A stretch of DNA of 64,000 bases from assembly GCF_021216655.1 (NCBI RefSeq), contig NZ_CP080437.1:372001-436000 (forward strand), given 5' to 3'. The notes below the pieces were generated by a model. That model did no database searches. It was given only the letters and a program-made list of their open reading frames with translations, and had not been told where the DNA came from. The position numbers and the translations under genes were made by a program. Every line of letters begins with the position of its first letter. Within the stretch, counting starts at the first letter, position 1. The stretch is from Clavibacter michiganensis (GTDB lineage Bacteria > Actinomycetota > Actinomycetes > Actinomycetales > Microbacteriaceae). Positions 35,958 through 45,948 of this stretch are shown here, piece by piece.

Positions 35958-36817
35958 CCGCCCTCAGCCCCGCGCGCCCCGTCGCCGACCGCGCCCTCGC
36001 CCTCCCCGGCGTCCTGCCCCTCGGGATCCACCGCGTCCGCTACGAGGTGCGCCGCTACTTCCGCCAGACCGACACGATCATCTTCACGTTCCTCTTCCCG
36101 GTCATCATGCTGTCGATCTTCTCGGTCGCGTTCGGCTCGTCCGGCAACCTCGGCACGGCGCCCGACGGGTCAGGCGGCGTCAGCGCGGCGGCCTACTACC
36201 TGCCGGGCATGATCGCGGCGGGCATCCTCCTCTCGGGCGTGCAGAACCTCGCGGTCGACATCGCGATGGAGCGCAGCGACGGCACGCTCAAGCGGCTCGC
36301 CGGATCCCCGCTGCCCGTGCTCTCGTACTTCATCGGCAAGGGCGGGCAGGTGATCGTCACCTCCCTGCTCCAGGTGGTCGTGCTGCTCCTCGTCGCCCGG
36401 TTCGCGTTCGGCGTGGAGCTGCCGACCGACGCCGGACGCTGGGCCACGTTCGCGTGGGTGTACGGGCTCGGGATCACGTCGTCGGCCGTGCTCGGCATCG
36501 CGCTCAGCCGCATCCCGCGCTCCGGCGCCTCGGCCACGGCGGTCATCACGCCGATCGTGCTCGTGCTGCAGTTCATCAGCGGCGTGTACCTGACGTTCAC
36601 GATGCTGCCGACCTGGCTGCAGGACGTCGCGGCCTTCCTCCCGCTGAAGTGGATGGCGCAGGGGATGCGCGCCGTGTTCCTGCCGGACGCGCTCGCGGCC
36701 GTCGAGCGCGGCGGCACGTGGGATCTCGCGGGCGTCGCGGTCGTCCTCGCGATCTGGCTGGTCGGCGGCACGATCGCCGCGGTCGCCACCTTCCGCTGGA
36801 TCCGTCGGGACTCCTGA
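35954..36817 (+). CDS. ABC-2 type transporter permease
   Basis: This 287-residue protein has six membrane spans. It begins with RYEVRRYFRQTDTIIFTFLFPVIMLSIFSVAF, the usual first span of ABC-2 permeases, and contains AMERSDGTLKRLAGSPLPVLSYFIGK, the conserved coupling segment. It forms an exporter with the ATPase upstream, translated by ATGA coupling. Cargo cannot be inferred; family members move drugs, peptides or lipids. Confidence 0.9.
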   Translation: MTALSPARPVADRALALPGVLPLGIHRVRYEVRRYFRQTDTIIFTFLFPVIMLSIFSVAFGSSGNLGTAPDGSGGVSAAAYYLPGMIAAGILLSGVQNLAVDIAMERSDGTLKRLAGSPLPVLSYFIGKGGQVIVTSLLQVVVLLLVARFAFGVELPTDAGRWATFAWVYGLGITSSAVLGIALSRIPRSGASATAVITPIVLVLQFISGVYLTFTMLPTWLQDVAAFLPLKWMAQGMRAVFLPDALAAVERGGTWDLAGVAVVLAIWLVGGTIAAVATFRWIRRDS

Positions 36818-36856
36818 GCGGTGCGCGACCACGGGGCGGGATGGCAGGCTCAGGGG

Positions 36857-38122
36857 ATGATCCCGACCCGCACCGTCCACGCCGGCTACGCCGTGACGAT
36901 GGCGCTGCTGGTCCTCCTCGCCCTCGGCTCGGGCGGTGACGTCGGCTGGGGCGCGTGGGGCGCGATCGCCGCGATGAGCGCCCTGTACCTCCTGCTGGGC
37001 CGCCGCGCCCTCGAGGCCTCCGCCGCGGCGGCCGCCACGGAGGCCCGGCTGCCCCCGGAGCCGACGGCGCTGGTCTTCCTCGCGCTCGTCATCCCGGCCG
37101 CCACCTGGGGCGTCGCGAGCCTGTCGTCCTTCGCCGTCGTCCAGTGCGTGCTGTGCCCGCTCGTCTGGCTGCTCCTCGACCGGGTGCGCGACGCCGTCAT
37201 CGGGACCCTCGTGCTCACCGGATCCATCGCCGTGGGCTTCGTGGTCGGCTTCGGCGACCTGCCGGGCGCCCTCCCGACGATGGCCCTGTCGCAGGGGCTG
37301 AGCCTCGTCGGCACCATCGCCCTCGGGCTCTGGATCACCCGCATCGCCGACCTCAGCCGCGAGCGCCTCGAGCTCCTCGAGGGGCTGAGGGCGGCGCAGG
37401 CGCAGGTCGAGGAGCTCGGACGCGAGGCGGGGACCGCCCGCGAGCGGGAGCGCCTATCGGCCGACATCCACGACACGGTCGCGCAGGACCTCACCGGGCT
37501 CGTCATGCTCGCCCAGCGCGGCAGGCGCGAGCTCCGCGGCGGCGACGCCGACGCGACGGGGGCGACCCTCGCCGAGCTCGAGGAGGGCGCGCGGGACGCG
37601 CTGACGCAGACCCGCGCGATCGTCGCGGCCACGGCGCCCATGGAGCTCACGGACGGCCTCGGCCAGGCGCTCGCCCGGCTCGGCGAGCGCCTGTCCCGCG
37701 AGGCAGGCATCCCGGTCGAGGTGCGGGCCGACCCCGGCGTCGGATCCGTCGACCGCGACGCCGAGGTCGTCCTCCTCCGCTGCGCCCAGGAGGGCCTCGC
37801 CAATGTGCGCCGCCACGCAGACGCCTCCGCCGTGGAGCTCGTCCTCGACCGCGACGGCGGGGACGTCGTGCTCGTGATCCGCGACGACGGCCGCGGGTTC
37901 GACCCGGCGCGCGCGTCCGGCGGCTACGGCCTCGACGGCATGCGGCGTCGGCTCGCCGCGGCCGGCGGGCGCCTCGACGTCGCGAGCGGCCCCGACGGCA
38001 CGCGGCTCACGGCGCGCATCCCCGCGCACGCCCCACCCGCGCGGGCCCGTGTCGAGCCGCACGACGCCGCCACGACGCCCGACTCGGCACCTGCCCCTAC
38101 CCCCGCGCGGGCCCGCGCATGA
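36857..38122 (+). CDS. Sensor histidine kinase (NarL-system type)
   Basis: 421 residues. About six N-terminal membrane spans (to about residue 165) carry no large extracellular domain, as in sensors of membrane-active antibiotics. Then comes a coiled coil (ELLEGLRAAQAQVEELGREAGTARERERL), the HisKA_3 box LSADIHDTVAQDLTGL with the phospho-accepting His, and a HATPase domain ending [23 protein letters not shown]. The ATG at 36857 follows CAGGCT by 6 nt; an in-frame GTG at 36821 is less likely. The stop overlaps the regulator start as ATGA. Confidence 0.9.
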   Translation: MIPTRTVHAGYAVTMALLVLLALGSGGDVGWGAWGAIAAMSALYLLLGRRALEASAAAAATEARLPPEPTALVFLALVIPAATWGVASLSSFAVVQCVLCPLVWLLLDRVRDAVIGTLVLTGSIAVGFVVGFGDLPGALPTMALSQGLSLVGTIALGLWITRIADLSRERLELLEGLRAAQAQVEELGREAGTARERERLSADIHDTVAQDLTGLVMLAQRGRRELRGGDADATGATLAELEEGARDALTQTRAIVAATAPMELTDGLGQALARLGERLSREAGIPVEVRADPGVGSVDRDAEVVLLRCAQEGLANVRRHADASAVELVLDRDGGDVVLVIRDDGRGFDPARASGGYGLDGMRRRLAAAGGRLDVASGPDGTRLTARIPAHAPPARARVEPHDAATTPDSAPAPTPARARA

Positions 38123-38793
38123 CGCCCGCGCCCATCCGCGTCGCCGTCGTCGACGACCACCCCGTCGTCCGCGGCGGGCTCGCCGCGCTCCTCGCCTCCG
38201 CCGACGACATCGACGTGGTCGGCCAGGCGGCCGACGGCGAGGCGGCGGTCGAGCTGGCCATCGCCGAGCGCCCCGACGTCGTCCTCATGGACCTCCGCAT
38301 GCCCGTGCTCGACGGCGTCGGCGCGACCGCGCGGATCCGCGAGGAGGCGCCCGACGTGCGCGTCCTCGTGCTCACGACCTACGAGACCGACGCGAGCATC
38401 CTCACCGCCATCGAGGCGGGTGCGAGCGGCTACCTGCTGAAGGCGGCGCCCGAGGAGGAGATCCTCGCGGGCGTCCGCGCGGTGGCCCGCGGCGAGGTGG
38501 CCCTCGCGCCCGCGATCGCCGCCGCGCTGGTCCGCCAGGTGGGGCGCCCCGCCGCGGGACCCGCGACCCCGACGCCGACCCTGAGCCCGCGCGAGACCGA
38601 GGTGCTCGCGCTCGTGGCCGCCGGCCGCACCAACGCGCGCATCGCCCGGGAGCTGCACGTCACTCCGGCGACCGTCAAGACGCACCTGCTGCACGTCTTC
38701 GAGAAGCTCGGCGTCGGCGACCGGACCCGCGCGGTCACCCTCGCGATGGAGCTCGGCCTGCTGCCCGCCGCCGCCCGCCCCACGCGCGGCTGA
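38119..38793 (+). CDS. LuxR/NarL family response regulator
   Basis: This 224-residue protein has a receiver domain with Asp12-Asp13, the phosphorylation site Asp58 (VVLMDLRMP), and Thr/Lys switch residues (LVLTTYE, YLLKAA). Its DNA-binding LuxR helix-turn-helix is LSPRETEVLALVAAGRTNARIARELHVTPATVKTHLLHVFEKL. It is partner of the upstream kinase and probably activates the ABC exporter genes in response to a cell-envelope signal. Confidence 0.93.
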   Translation: MTPAPIRVAVVDDHPVVRGGLAALLASADDIDVVGQAADGEAAVELAIAERPDVVLMDLRMPVLDGVGATARIREEAPDVRVLVLTTYETDASILTAIEAGASGYLLKAAPEEEILAGVRAVARGEVALAPAIAAALVRQVGRPAAGPATPTPTLSPRETEVLALVAAGRTNARIARELHVTPATVKTHLLHVFEKLGVGDRTRAVTLAMELGLLPAAARPTRG

Positions 38794-39093
38794 ACCGCCC
38801 GCCGTGCCGCCGCCCCCGTCCGAGGGCGACCCGCGGTAACGCTTGGATAACGTCTCCCGGAAGCCGTATCGGCGGCTGCGGAAATGGATAAGTTCTGACC
38901 GACGACAAACGCACGGACCGCCGCGACCCGGCCGCTCCGCCGAGGGTCGCCCCGCACGGAACCCGCACCACCACCAGCACTCACCGCACCAGCACCCGAC
39001 CCGAGGACGCGTCGGAGCACTCGGGCCCTCGCGACGACGCGACCGCCCGGTGCCCGCACGACCCGGACGGGCCACCCGAGAGGACCCGCCGCC
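38794..39093. other. Intergenic region upstream of the sugar importer
   Basis: This 300-bp stretch has no convincing gene. A possible promoter is TTGGAT (38843-38848) with TATCGG (38867-38872), spacer 18; a second AT-rich patch, GGATAAGTT, lies at about 38887-38895. The motif GGATAA appears in both. A regulator site for sugar control is likely here but cannot be named. A long leader of about 200 nt would precede the binding-protein gene. Confidence 0.4.
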
Positions 39094-40236
39094 ATGGCAT
39101 CCGGACGTAACGCACGAAAGATCAGCTCCCTCCTCCTCCTCGCCGGCGTCGCCGTCGGCATGACCGCGTGCGCGCCGCAGGGCGCCACCAACACCGGCTC
39201 CGGTGACGGCGGCGATGCCGCGGCCGGCACCGAGTGCAACGTCGGCATCTCGATGCCCACGCGCAGCCTCGAGCGCTGGATCAACGACGGCGAGGGCCTG
39301 AAGACCAAGCTCGAGGGCGACGACTGCACCGTCGACCTCCAGTACGCCGACAACAAGACCGACGCGCAGATCAGCCAGATCCAGAACCAGGTCGCCGGCG
39401 GCGCCAAGATCCTCGTGGTCGCGGCCGTCGACGGCAAGACGCTCGGCCCGGCCCTCGAGGACGCGAAGAGCCAGGGCGTCACGGTCATCGCCTACGACCG
39501 CCTCATCAACGGCACCGAGGCCGTCGACTACTACGCCACCTTCGACAACTACAAGGTCGGCCAGCTCCAGGGCGAGTTCATCAAGGACCAGCTGGAGCTG
39601 GACACCGCGACCGGCCCCATCACGATGGAGCCCTTCGCCGGCAGCCCCGACGACAACAACGCGGGCTTCTTCTTCGGCGGCGCGTGGGACGTCCTCCAGC
39701 CCTACGTCGAGAGCGGCAAGCTGACCGTGCCCTCGGGCAAGTCGCCGGCCACGAGCGCCGACTGGCAGGCCATCGGCATCCTCGGCTGGGGATCCGACGA
39801 CGCGCAGGCCGAGATGGACAACCGCCTGCAGTCGTTCTACACGGGTGGCCAGAAGGTCCAGGTCGTCCTCTCGCCCAACGACAGCCTCGCGCTCGGCATC
39901 GAGGCGTCGCTCGCGAGCGCCGGCTACGCGCCCGGCGCCGACTGGCCCGTCATCACCGGCCAGGACGCCGACAAGGCGAACGTGCAGGCGATCCTCGACG
40001 ACAAGCAGTCCATGACCGTCTGGAAGGACACCCGGGCGCTCGGCGACCAGGTCCAGAAGATGATCGGCGAGATCGTCGCGGGCGACGAGGTCACCGTCAA
40101 CGACACCAAGTCGTACGACAACGGCAAGAAGGTCGTCCCGTCGTTCCTCCTCGACCCGCAGGTGGTCGTCAAGGACGACGTGCAGTCCGTGCTCATCGAC
40201 TCCGGCTTCCTCAAGGCGTCCGACGTCGGCCTGTAG
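39094..40236 (+). CDS. chvE: Monosaccharide ABC transporter substrate-binding lipoprotein (ChvE-like)
   Basis: 380 residues. A lipoprotein signal peptide ends at Cys26 (VGMTAC). The mature part is a periplasmic-binding-protein fold of the ribose/galactose class: VGISMPTRSLERWINDG, QIQNQVAGGAKILVVAAVDG, VIAYDRLINGTEAVDYYATFDNYKVGQLQG and ITGQDADKANVQAI. These match ChvE, the glucose/galactose/arabinose-type binding protein. GAGAGGA lies about 9 nt before the ATG. It is the first gene of an importer operon; a strong hairpin after it probably lets it be made in excess over the membrane parts. Confidence 0.9.
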   Translation: MASGRNARKISSLLLLAGVAVGMTACAPQGATNTGSGDGGDAAAGTECNVGISMPTRSLERWINDGEGLKTKLEGDDCTVDLQYADNKTDAQISQIQNQVAGGAKILVVAAVDGKTLGPALEDAKSQGVTVIAYDRLINGTEAVDYYATFDNYKVGQLQGEFIKDQLELDTATGPITMEPFAGSPDDNNAGFFFGGAWDVLQPYVESGKLTVPSGKSPATSADWQAIGILGWGSDDAQAEMDNRLQSFYTGGQKVQVVLSPNDSLALGIEASLASAGYAPGADWPVITGQDADKANVQAILDDKQSMTVWKDTRALGDQVQKMIGEIVAGDEVTVNDTKSYDNGKKVVPSFLLDPQVVVKDDVQSVLIDSGFLKASDVGL

Positions 40237-40244
40237 CCCGACCT

Positions 40245-40289
40245 GCGGCCGACGGGCGCCCGGCACCACGCCGGGCGCCCGTCGGCCGC
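40245..40289 (+). terminator. Strong hairpin between the binding-protein and ATPase genes
   Basis: A perfect 20-bp stem (40245-40264 with 40270-40289, 5-nt loop) starts 9 nt after the stop. As the operon continues, it is likely a partial terminator or mRNA-stabilising structure. Confidence 0.7.
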
Positions 40290-40359
40290 GCATCCGTCTC
40301 CACCCGGCGCGCGCCGATCCGGTACGCGCCACCGACCCGAACGGGAACCAGGAGCAGCA

Positions 40360-41904
40360 ATGGACGACGTCATCCTGCAGATGACCGGCATCGTCAAGGA
40401 GTTCACGGGCGTGCGCGCCCTCGACGGCGTGGACGTCACCGTCCGCCGCGGCGAGGTGCACGCCATCTGCGGCGAGAACGGCGCGGGCAAGTCGACGCTG
40501 ATGAAGGTGCTCAGCGGCGTGTACCCGCACGGCTCCTACGAGGGCACGATCACCATCGACGGCCGCGAGGTCCGCTACGGATCCATCAACGACAGCGAGC
40601 GCGACGGCGTGGTCATCATCCACCAGGAGCTCGCGCTCAGCCCCTACCTCTCCATCGCGGAGAACATCTTCCTCGGCAACGAGATGTCGCGAGGCGGCGT
40701 CATCGACTGGAACAGGACGAACCTCGAGGCCGTCAAGCTGCTGAGGCGCGTGGGCCTCGACGAGAACCCGGCGACGCGCGTGCTCGAGCTCGGCGTCGGC
40801 AAGCAGCAGCTCGTGGAGATCGCGAAGGCGCTCTCCAAGGAGGTGAAGCTGCTGATCCTCGACGAGCCGACCGCCGCGCTCAACGACGACGACTCCGCGC
40901 ACCTGCTCGGCCTCATCCGCCTGCTGCGCGACGACGGCATCACGAGCATCATCATCAGCCACAAGCTCAACGAGATCCGGGCCATCGCGGACGACGTCAC
41001 CGTCATCCGCGACGGCAAGACGATCGAGACGTTCCCCGTCACCGACTCCGACGAGATCGAGACCCGCATCATCCGCGCGATGGTCGGCCGGCCGCTTGAC
41101 GCGCAGTTCCCGCCGCGGGACCCGCACATCGGCGAGGAGAAGCTCCGAGTCGAGGGCTGGACCGTGCACCACCCCGTCGACGTCGACCGGATCGTCGTCG
41201 ACGACGCGTCCTTCACCGTCCGCGCGGGCGAGGTCGTCGGGTTCGCCGGCCTCATGGGCGCAGGTCGAACCGAGCTCGCGATGAGCATCTTCGGGCGCTC
41301 GTACGGCACCGGCATCACCGGCCGGATCTTCAAGGACGGCAAGGAGATCCGCACCCGCACCGTGATCGAGGCCATCAAGAACGGCATCGCCTACGCGACG
41401 GAGGACCGCAAGCGCTACGGGCTCAACCTCATCGGCAGCATCACGGTGAACGTCTCGGCCGCCGCCCTCTCGAAGCTCGTCCGGCTCGGCGTGATCGACC
41501 GGCACCGCGAGTACGCGGTCGCCGACGACTACCGCAAGAGGATGAACATCAAGACGCCCGACGTCTCGGGGGTCGTCGGCAAGCTGTCCGGCGGCAACCA
41601 GCAGAAGGTCGTGCTCAGCAAGTGGATCTACTCGGGTCCCGACGTCCTCATCCTCGACGAGCCCACGCGCGGCATCGACGTGGGGGCGAAGTACGAGATC
41701 TACAGCATCATCAACCAGCTCGCGGCCGAGGGGAAGGCGGTCATCGTCATCTCCTCCGAGCTGCCCGAGCTCATCGGCCTCTCGGACCGGATCTACACGA
41801 TCGCCGAGGGGCGGCTCACCGCGGAGGTCTCCCGGGCCGACGCGACACAGGAGGAGCTGATGCGGCACATGACCGCCAGCCGGAAGTCAGGAGTCGACCA
41901 GTGA
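40360..41904 (+). CDS. mmsA: Monosaccharide ABC transporter ATP-binding protein (two ABC domains)
   Basis: 514 residues with two fused ABC cassettes. The first has Walker [10 protein letters not shown], signature [15 protein letters not shown] and Walker [12 protein letters not shown]. The second has the degenerate Walker [10 protein letters not shown], signature [15 protein letters not shown] and Walker [16 protein letters not shown]. This is the layout of RbsA/MglA/GguA proteins, which import monosaccharides. AACCAGGAGCAGCA gives an AGGAG ribosome site 6-7 nt upstream. The stop overlaps the permease start as GTGA. Confidence 0.93.
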   Translation: MDDVILQMTGIVKEFTGVRALDGVDVTVRRGEVHAICGENGAGKSTLMKVLSGVYPHGSYEGTITIDGREVRYGSINDSERDGVVIIHQELALSPYLSIAENIFLGNEMSRGGVIDWNRTNLEAVKLLRRVGLDENPATRVLELGVGKQQLVEIAKALSKEVKLLILDEPTAALNDDDSAHLLGLIRLLRDDGITSIIISHKLNEIRAIADDVTVIRDGKTIETFPVTDSDEIETRIIRAMVGRPLDAQFPPRDPHIGEEKLRVEGWTVHHPVDVDRIVVDDASFTVRAGEVVGFAGLMGAGRTELAMSIFGRSYGTGITGRIFKDGKEIRTRTVIEAIKNGIAYATEDRKRYGLNLIGSITVNVSAAALSKLVRLGVIDRHREYAVADDYRKRMNIKTPDVSGVVGKLSGGNQQKVVLSKWIYSGPDVLILDEPTRGIDVGAKYEIYSIINQLAAEGKAVIVISSELPELIGLSDRIYTIAEGRLTAEVSRADATQEELMRHMTASRKSGVDQ

Positions 41905-43109
41905 CCGTCATGCCCGAGCAGGCCACCGCGCCGAACGTCCCCACGCCGGACGCCGTCAAGAAGCGCCCGCGCCGGCGCATCGACCTCCGCCAGTACGGGA
42001 TCCTCGCGGCGCTGGCCGTCATCATCCTGCTGTTCCAGATCCTCACCGAGGGGCGCCTGCTCTACCCGGGCAACGTCGCGAACCTCATCCAGCAGAACGC
42101 CTACGTGCTGATCCTCGCGATGGGCATGGTCATCGTGATCATCGCGGGCCACATCGACCTGTCGGTGGGCTCGGTCGTCGCGACGGTCGGCGCCGTGGCC
42201 GCGCTCAGCATGAACGAGTGGGGGCTGCCGTGGGGGACCGCGGTCGTGCTGTCGCTCGTGGTGGGCGCGCTCATCGGCGCGTGGCAGGGCTTCTGGGTGG
42301 CGTTCGTCGGCATACCGGCGTTCATCGTCACGCTCGCGGGCATGCTCGTGTTCCGCGGCGTCGCGCTCGTGCTCCTCACGGGCGGCACGATCTCCGGGCT
42401 CCCGGCCGAGTTCAACTCCATCGGATCCGGCAACCTGCCGACCACCGGCGCGCCCGACCTCCTCACGCTCGGGATCGGCGCGCTCGTGTCGGTCGCGCTC
42501 GTCGTGCAGCAGCTGCGCACCCGCGCGACGCTCCGCAAGCTCGAGCTGCCGCGCGAGAGGGGCGTCTCGTTCTGGATCCGCACCGCCATCGCCGTCTTCG
42601 CGATCATGTACCTCTGCTACCTGCTGGCGTACAACCGCGGGACGCCGATCATCCTGATCATCCTGGCGACGCTCGTGCTGCTCTACTCGTTCCTCCTCAC
42701 GCGCACGGTCTTCGGCCGGCACGTGTACGCGATGGGCGGCAATCTGTTCGCCGCGATGATGTCGGGCGTCAAGACCCGCTGGGTCAACTTCTTCATCTTC
42801 GTGAACATGGGACTGCTCGCCGGGCTCGCGGGCGTCGTCAGCACGGCGCGCGCCGGATCCGCGGTGGCCTCGGCCGGACAGAGCTTCGAGCTCGACGCCA
42901 TCGCCGCGGTGTTCATCGGCGGCGCTGCCGTGCAGGGCGGCGTCGGCACGGTGGTCGGCGCGGTCATCGGCGGCCTCGTGATGGGCGTGCTCAACCAGGG
43001 CCTGTCGATCCTGTCGGTCGACGCGGCGTGGCAGCAGGTCATCAAGGGCCTGGTGCTGCTCCTCGCGGTCGCCTTCGACGTCTACAGCAAGCGGCGCTCC
43101 GGGCGCTGA
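41901..43109 (+). CDS. mmsB: Monosaccharide ABC transporter permease
   Basis: 402 residues with about ten membrane spans. It contains [22 protein letters not shown], the hallmark of RbsC/GguB-type permeases, and [29 protein letters not shown], the cytoplasmic coupling loop. The GTG start at 41901 has AGGAG about 7-8 nt upstream and overlaps the mmsA stop; an ATG 9 nt later is too far from the site. It completes the importer with the two genes before it. Confidence 0.92.
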   Translation: MTVMPEQATAPNVPTPDAVKKRPRRRIDLRQYGILAALAVIILLFQILTEGRLLYPGNVANLIQQNAYVLILAMGMVIVIIAGHIDLSVGSVVATVGAVAALSMNEWGLPWGTAVVLSLVVGALIGAWQGFWVAFVGIPAFIVTLAGMLVFRGVALVLLTGGTISGLPAEFNSIGSGNLPTTGAPDLLTLGIGALVSVALVVQQLRTRATLRKLELPRERGVSFWIRTAIAVFAIMYLCYLLAYNRGTPIILIILATLVLLYSFLLTRTVFGRHVYAMGGNLFAAMMSGVKTRWVNFFIFVNMGLLAGLAGVVSTARAGSAVASAGQSFELDAIAAVFIGGAAVQGGVGTVVGAVIGGLVMGVLNQGLSILSVDAAWQQVIKGLVLLLAVAFDVYSKRRSGR

Positions 43110-43129
43110 CCCGCGACGCGCACGGCTCT

Positions 43130-43168
43130 CGGCCCGGCCGCTCCCTCACGCGGGGAGCGGCCGGGCCG
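43130..43168 (+). terminator. Terminator of the sugar importer operon
   Basis: A perfect 16-bp stem (43130-43145 with 43153-43168) lies 20 nt after the permease stop. Confidence 0.75.
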
Positions 43169-43229
43169 TCCGTCGTCCGGGTGGGGGCGGATCGCGCGCC
43201 GGATCAGGCGCGGCTGACACCCTCGGGGC

Positions 43230-43514
43230 ATGGGACACGGACCGCACGATGCGCTGTCGCGCGACGAGGTCGCCGCACGGCTCGACGAGGGGTGCGCGTG
43301 GCGCATCTCCTGGTGCTCCGGCGCGCGGATCCCGGAGTCGCGCGGGGCCGGACGGACGCTCCCGGACGGCGTGCTCGAGCGGGTGCCGTCGCCGGCGAAG
43401 CTCCGCCGAGGCATCCTGCCCTCGGGACGCAACTGGATGCTGGTCGTCGAGCGCGAGGAGGCCGGCCGCCCGGTGCTCCTCTTCGACGAGGGCCCCGAGC
43501 ACCGGCACGTCTGA
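43230..43514 (+). CDS. Small hypothetical protein
   Basis: This 94-residue soluble protein has one Trp/Cys-rich block (EGCAWRISWCSGARIPE) and ends WMLVVEREEAGRPVLLFDEGPEHRHV. No family recognised. CACCCT ends 6 nt before the ATG, consistent with the leaderless layout used nearby. It converges with the signal peptidase gene, 9 nt away. Confidence 0.55.
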   Translation: MGHGPHDALSRDEVAARLDEGCAWRISWCSGARIPESRGAGRTLPDGVLERVPSPAKLRRGILPSGRNWMLVVEREEAGRPVLLFDEGPEHRHV

Positions 43515-43523
43515 CCCGTCTGA

Positions 43524-44324
43524 TCAGCCGCGGTGGCGCCCCCGGGTGCGGACGGCCGCCGGGGCAGGCTCGGTCGCGTCGACGCCCGGGTGCGACGGAT
43601 CCACGCGGGCGGCCTCGGCGACGCCCGCCGCCATCGCGTCGGAGTGCACGTGGTCGCCCTCCGCCACGACGTCCGCCGCGGCCGACGCGGTGCGCCTCTT
43701 CCGGGTCTGCACGGCGCCCGTGATGATCGTGACCGCCGCGTAGGCGAGGAGCGCGACCGCCGCGGCGGGGATGATCCAGCTGCGCGCCTGCCCGTTGACG
43801 GCCTGGTTCGCCCAGCCGACGAGCGGCACCGAGTACCAGACCTCGCCCTGGATCTGTCCGGGCGTCACGGGCAGCGAGTCGGGGGAGGCGTTGTTGTCGC
43901 CCTTGAAGGTGAAGGATCGCGTGCCGTCGGAGGCGGACGCGATGGCGGTGATCCGGTGGGTGATGACGGCAGGGTCGCCCGAGCGGATCTGGTATGTCGC
44001 GACGTCGCCGATCTCCAGCGCGTCGGGGTCCACGGGCCGCACCACGATGAGCGTGCCCGGCGGGAGCGTCGGCTCCATCGACTGCGTCAGGATCGTCAGC
44101 GGGACGGATCCCGAGACCTTCGGCACCACGAGCAGCACGGCCGCGAGCGCGATGACGAGCAGCAGGATCCCGACGCTGAGCCCCACGGCCGCCGAGCGGG
44201 CGAGCTGCGTGACGCCGCCGCGGGGCCGGGTGCCGGCCTCGAGCTCGACGGGGGCGAGGTCGTCCGCGGGGCGCGCGAGAGCGTCGGCGTGCCGTGCGCG
44301 GAGGCGGGGGAGGAGGCGGGGCAT
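43524..44324 (-). CDS. Signal peptidase I, SipW/ER type
   Basis: 266 residues. One membrane span at about 47-70 is followed by the catalytic domain: TQSMEPTLPPGTL with nucleophile Ser82, ITHRI with His123 in place of the bacterial Lys, and FKGDNN with Asp143. Ser-His-Asp is the ER/archaeal-type set found in SipW, which processes special substrates such as TasA. A second span near residues 180-205 and a charged tail end the protein. Three genes just upstream on the same strand code for proteins with SipW-type signal peptides, its likely substrates. Confidence 0.9.
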   Translation of the reverse strand: MPRLLPRLRARHADALARPADDLAPVELEAGTRPRGGVTQLARSAAVGLSVGILLLVIALAAVLLVVPKVSGSVPLTILTQSMEPTLPPGTLIVVRPVDPDALEIGDVATYQIRSGDPAVITHRITAIASASDGTRSFTFKGDNNASPDSLPVTPGQIQGEVWYSVPLVGWANQAVNGQARSWIIPAAAVALLAYAAVTIITGAVQTRKRRTASAAADVVAEGDHVHSDAMAAGVAEAARVDPSHPGVDATEPAPAAVRTRGRHRG

Positions 44325-44350
44325 GGTCTGTCGTCCGGGTCGGTTCGGGA

Positions 44351-45253
44351 TCAGGAGCAGCGGAAGCCGCGCGCGCCGCTCTGCTGGAAGGCGACGACCG
44401 TGCCGTTGGCGACCTGGCGGACCTTCGCGCCGTTGCCGTCGAGGAGGTCGACGGAGACGGGCACCGTGCCGTCGGCCGCGAGCGTCGACGGAACCTGGTC
44501 GCGCGTGATGGCGGCCTTGCCGTAGGAGCCCTGCGACGTGGCGATGCGCGTGCCGTTGACCATGACGCCGTAGTTCGAGTCGGAGGACGCGACCGAGGTG
44601 TCCCAGGCGACGAAGACGTACCAGTTCCCGTCGGTCGGCTCGCATCGGAAGCCGCCGGTGACGGCGGGTGCCGGGGTGGTCTGCTTCGCGGTCGCGGTGT
44701 CGCGACCCGTCCAGCTGCCGGATCCCAGCACGGTCGTGAGCGTGGCCGTGACGGATGCCGCGTCCTGGGGGAACGCGGTCGCGGTGGTGCGCACGCACCA
44801 GGTCGCCGAGGCGCCCGGGGACAGCGTCCCGGACAGCGTGGGCGGGACCACCCAGTTGGCGGTGGAGGCACCAGAGCCGACGGGTGTGCTGGCCGTGCAG
44901 CTCGAGCCGCTCGCGGCCCAGGCGACGACGCGCACGTTGCGCGCGAAGTACTGGTCGTTCGTCGAGGAGGTGGGCGCCGCCATGGTGCCGGTCCACGAGT
45001 CGCGGGTGGATCCCGTGTTCGTGACGAGGACCGTCGCGGTGCGGCTCGGGCTCTGCGAGGTGAGCTCGCCCGCGAGGCGGTCGAAGCCGCTCTCCGTCAC
45101 GGCGACGCTGGCGCTCGCGACGTTCGCGCTGGTGGAGGTCGACGACGCCCAGAGCGCGTGGCCGGCGGTGGCGCCGAGCCCGACGAGGAGGACGGTGAGT
45201 CCCACCAGGAGCGCGGCGTGCGCGCGCCCCCAGGGACGGCGGGTGCGGCTCAC
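44351..45253 (-). CDS. Exported protein with SipW-type (ALW) signal peptide, 300 residues
   Basis: The N-terminus has basic residues, a hydrophobic core (AALLVGLTVLLVGLGATAG) and HALWASSTSTSANVAS, the ALW pattern of SipW-cognate signals. The mature part is Ser/Thr-rich and beta-like, with four cysteines: SSCTAS, TWCVRT, GGFRCEP and the C-terminal GFRCS. The last two frame a ~100-residue domain and may form a disulfide. No enzyme motif is seen. The GTG start overlaps the stop of the next exported-protein gene as GTGA, and the signal peptidase gene follows 26 nt later. Confidence 0.8.
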   Translation of the reverse strand: MSRTRRPWGRAHAALLVGLTVLLVGLGATAGHALWASSTSTSANVASASVAVTESGFDRLAGELTSQSPSRTATVLVTNTGSTRDSWTGTMAAPTSSTNDQYFARNVRVVAWAASGSSCTASTPVGSGASTANWVVPPTLSGTLSPGASATWCVRTTATAFPQDAASVTATLTTVLGSGSWTGRDTATAKQTTPAPAVTGGFRCEPTDGNWYVFVAWDTSVASSDSNYGVMVNGTRIATSQGSYGKAAITRDQVPSTLAADGTVPVSVDLLDGNGAKVRQVANGTVVAFQQSGARGFRCS

Positions 45254-45852
45254 GGCTGCACCTGCGTGCCGACGATGGCGAAGGTGAGCTGCGCGGTGGA
45301 TCCCTGGACGCTCTGCGGCGCGTCCGTGTCGAGCAGGACCTCGGTGCAGACGACCGAGGAGGCGCCGGGCTGGATGCGGACGAACCCGCTGGGCGTGTGC
45401 AGCTGGCCGGGGCGGCCGGAGAACGTCGTGGCGCCGTGGACGCAGTCGGCCGTGGTGGCGACCGGTCCGAGGCGCAGCGAGAGCTCGCCGGGGAAGGCGC
45501 TGTTGGAGGAGGTGCCTCGGGTGGAGATGGCCACGTCCAAGGCTATCGTCCCGGTGTTCTTCGCGGTGAAGGTGCCGAGGGTGCTCTGCCCCGGGAGGAG
45601 CTTCGAGGAGTCGAGGGCGGACTGCTGGGTGACGACGAGCCCGCTCGTCCCGCTGGTGACGCTCGCGGGCTTCGTGCTGGCGGCGCCGTTCCAGAGGGCG
45701 TAGCTGCCGCCCGTCGCGGCGAGGGAGGCGACGACCACGGCGGCGAGGAGGCCGGTGGTGAGCCAGGCGGCGCGGAGGGGGCTGCGCCGCGCCGGTCGCG
45801 CGGAGCGACGGCCGTGCGCGGGACGCGGGGCGGGGGCCTCGTTCCTGCGCAT
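45250..45852 (-). CDS. Exported protein with SipW-type (ALW) signal peptide, 200 residues
   Basis: A long basic N-region (RRSARPARRSPLRAAW) is followed by a hydrophobic core (LTTGLLAAVVVASLAATGG) and SYALWNGAAS, the signal-peptide signature of SipW-dependent proteins. The mature part is a beta-rich domain with two cysteines (ATTADCVHG and SSVVCTEV) and the phrase FTAKNTGTIALDVAIS, similar to camelysin/TasA-type domains. It is probably assembled outside the cell together with its two neighbours. Confidence 0.8.
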   Translation of the reverse strand: MRRNEAPAPRPAHGRRSARPARRSPLRAAWLTTGLLAAVVVASLAATGGSYALWNGAASTKPASVTSGTSGLVVTQQSALDSSKLLPGQSTLGTFTAKNTGTIALDVAISTRGTSSNSAFPGELSLRLGPVATTADCVHGATTFSGRPGQLHTPSGFVRIQPGASSVVCTEVLLDTDAPQSVQGSTAQLTFAIVGTQVQP

Positions 45853-45948
45853 GTCGTCCTCGTTCCGGGTGGTGGTGGCTGGTGCGGTGGTGCGGGTGGA
45901 GCCCCCTCCCCGCGGGCGACGTCACCGCGGGGAGGGGAGACAGGGCGA

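Noticed and set aside
37924-41868. 1314-codon minus-strand frame
   Set aside because: It runs antisense to the response regulator, chvE and mmsA, all with full motif support.
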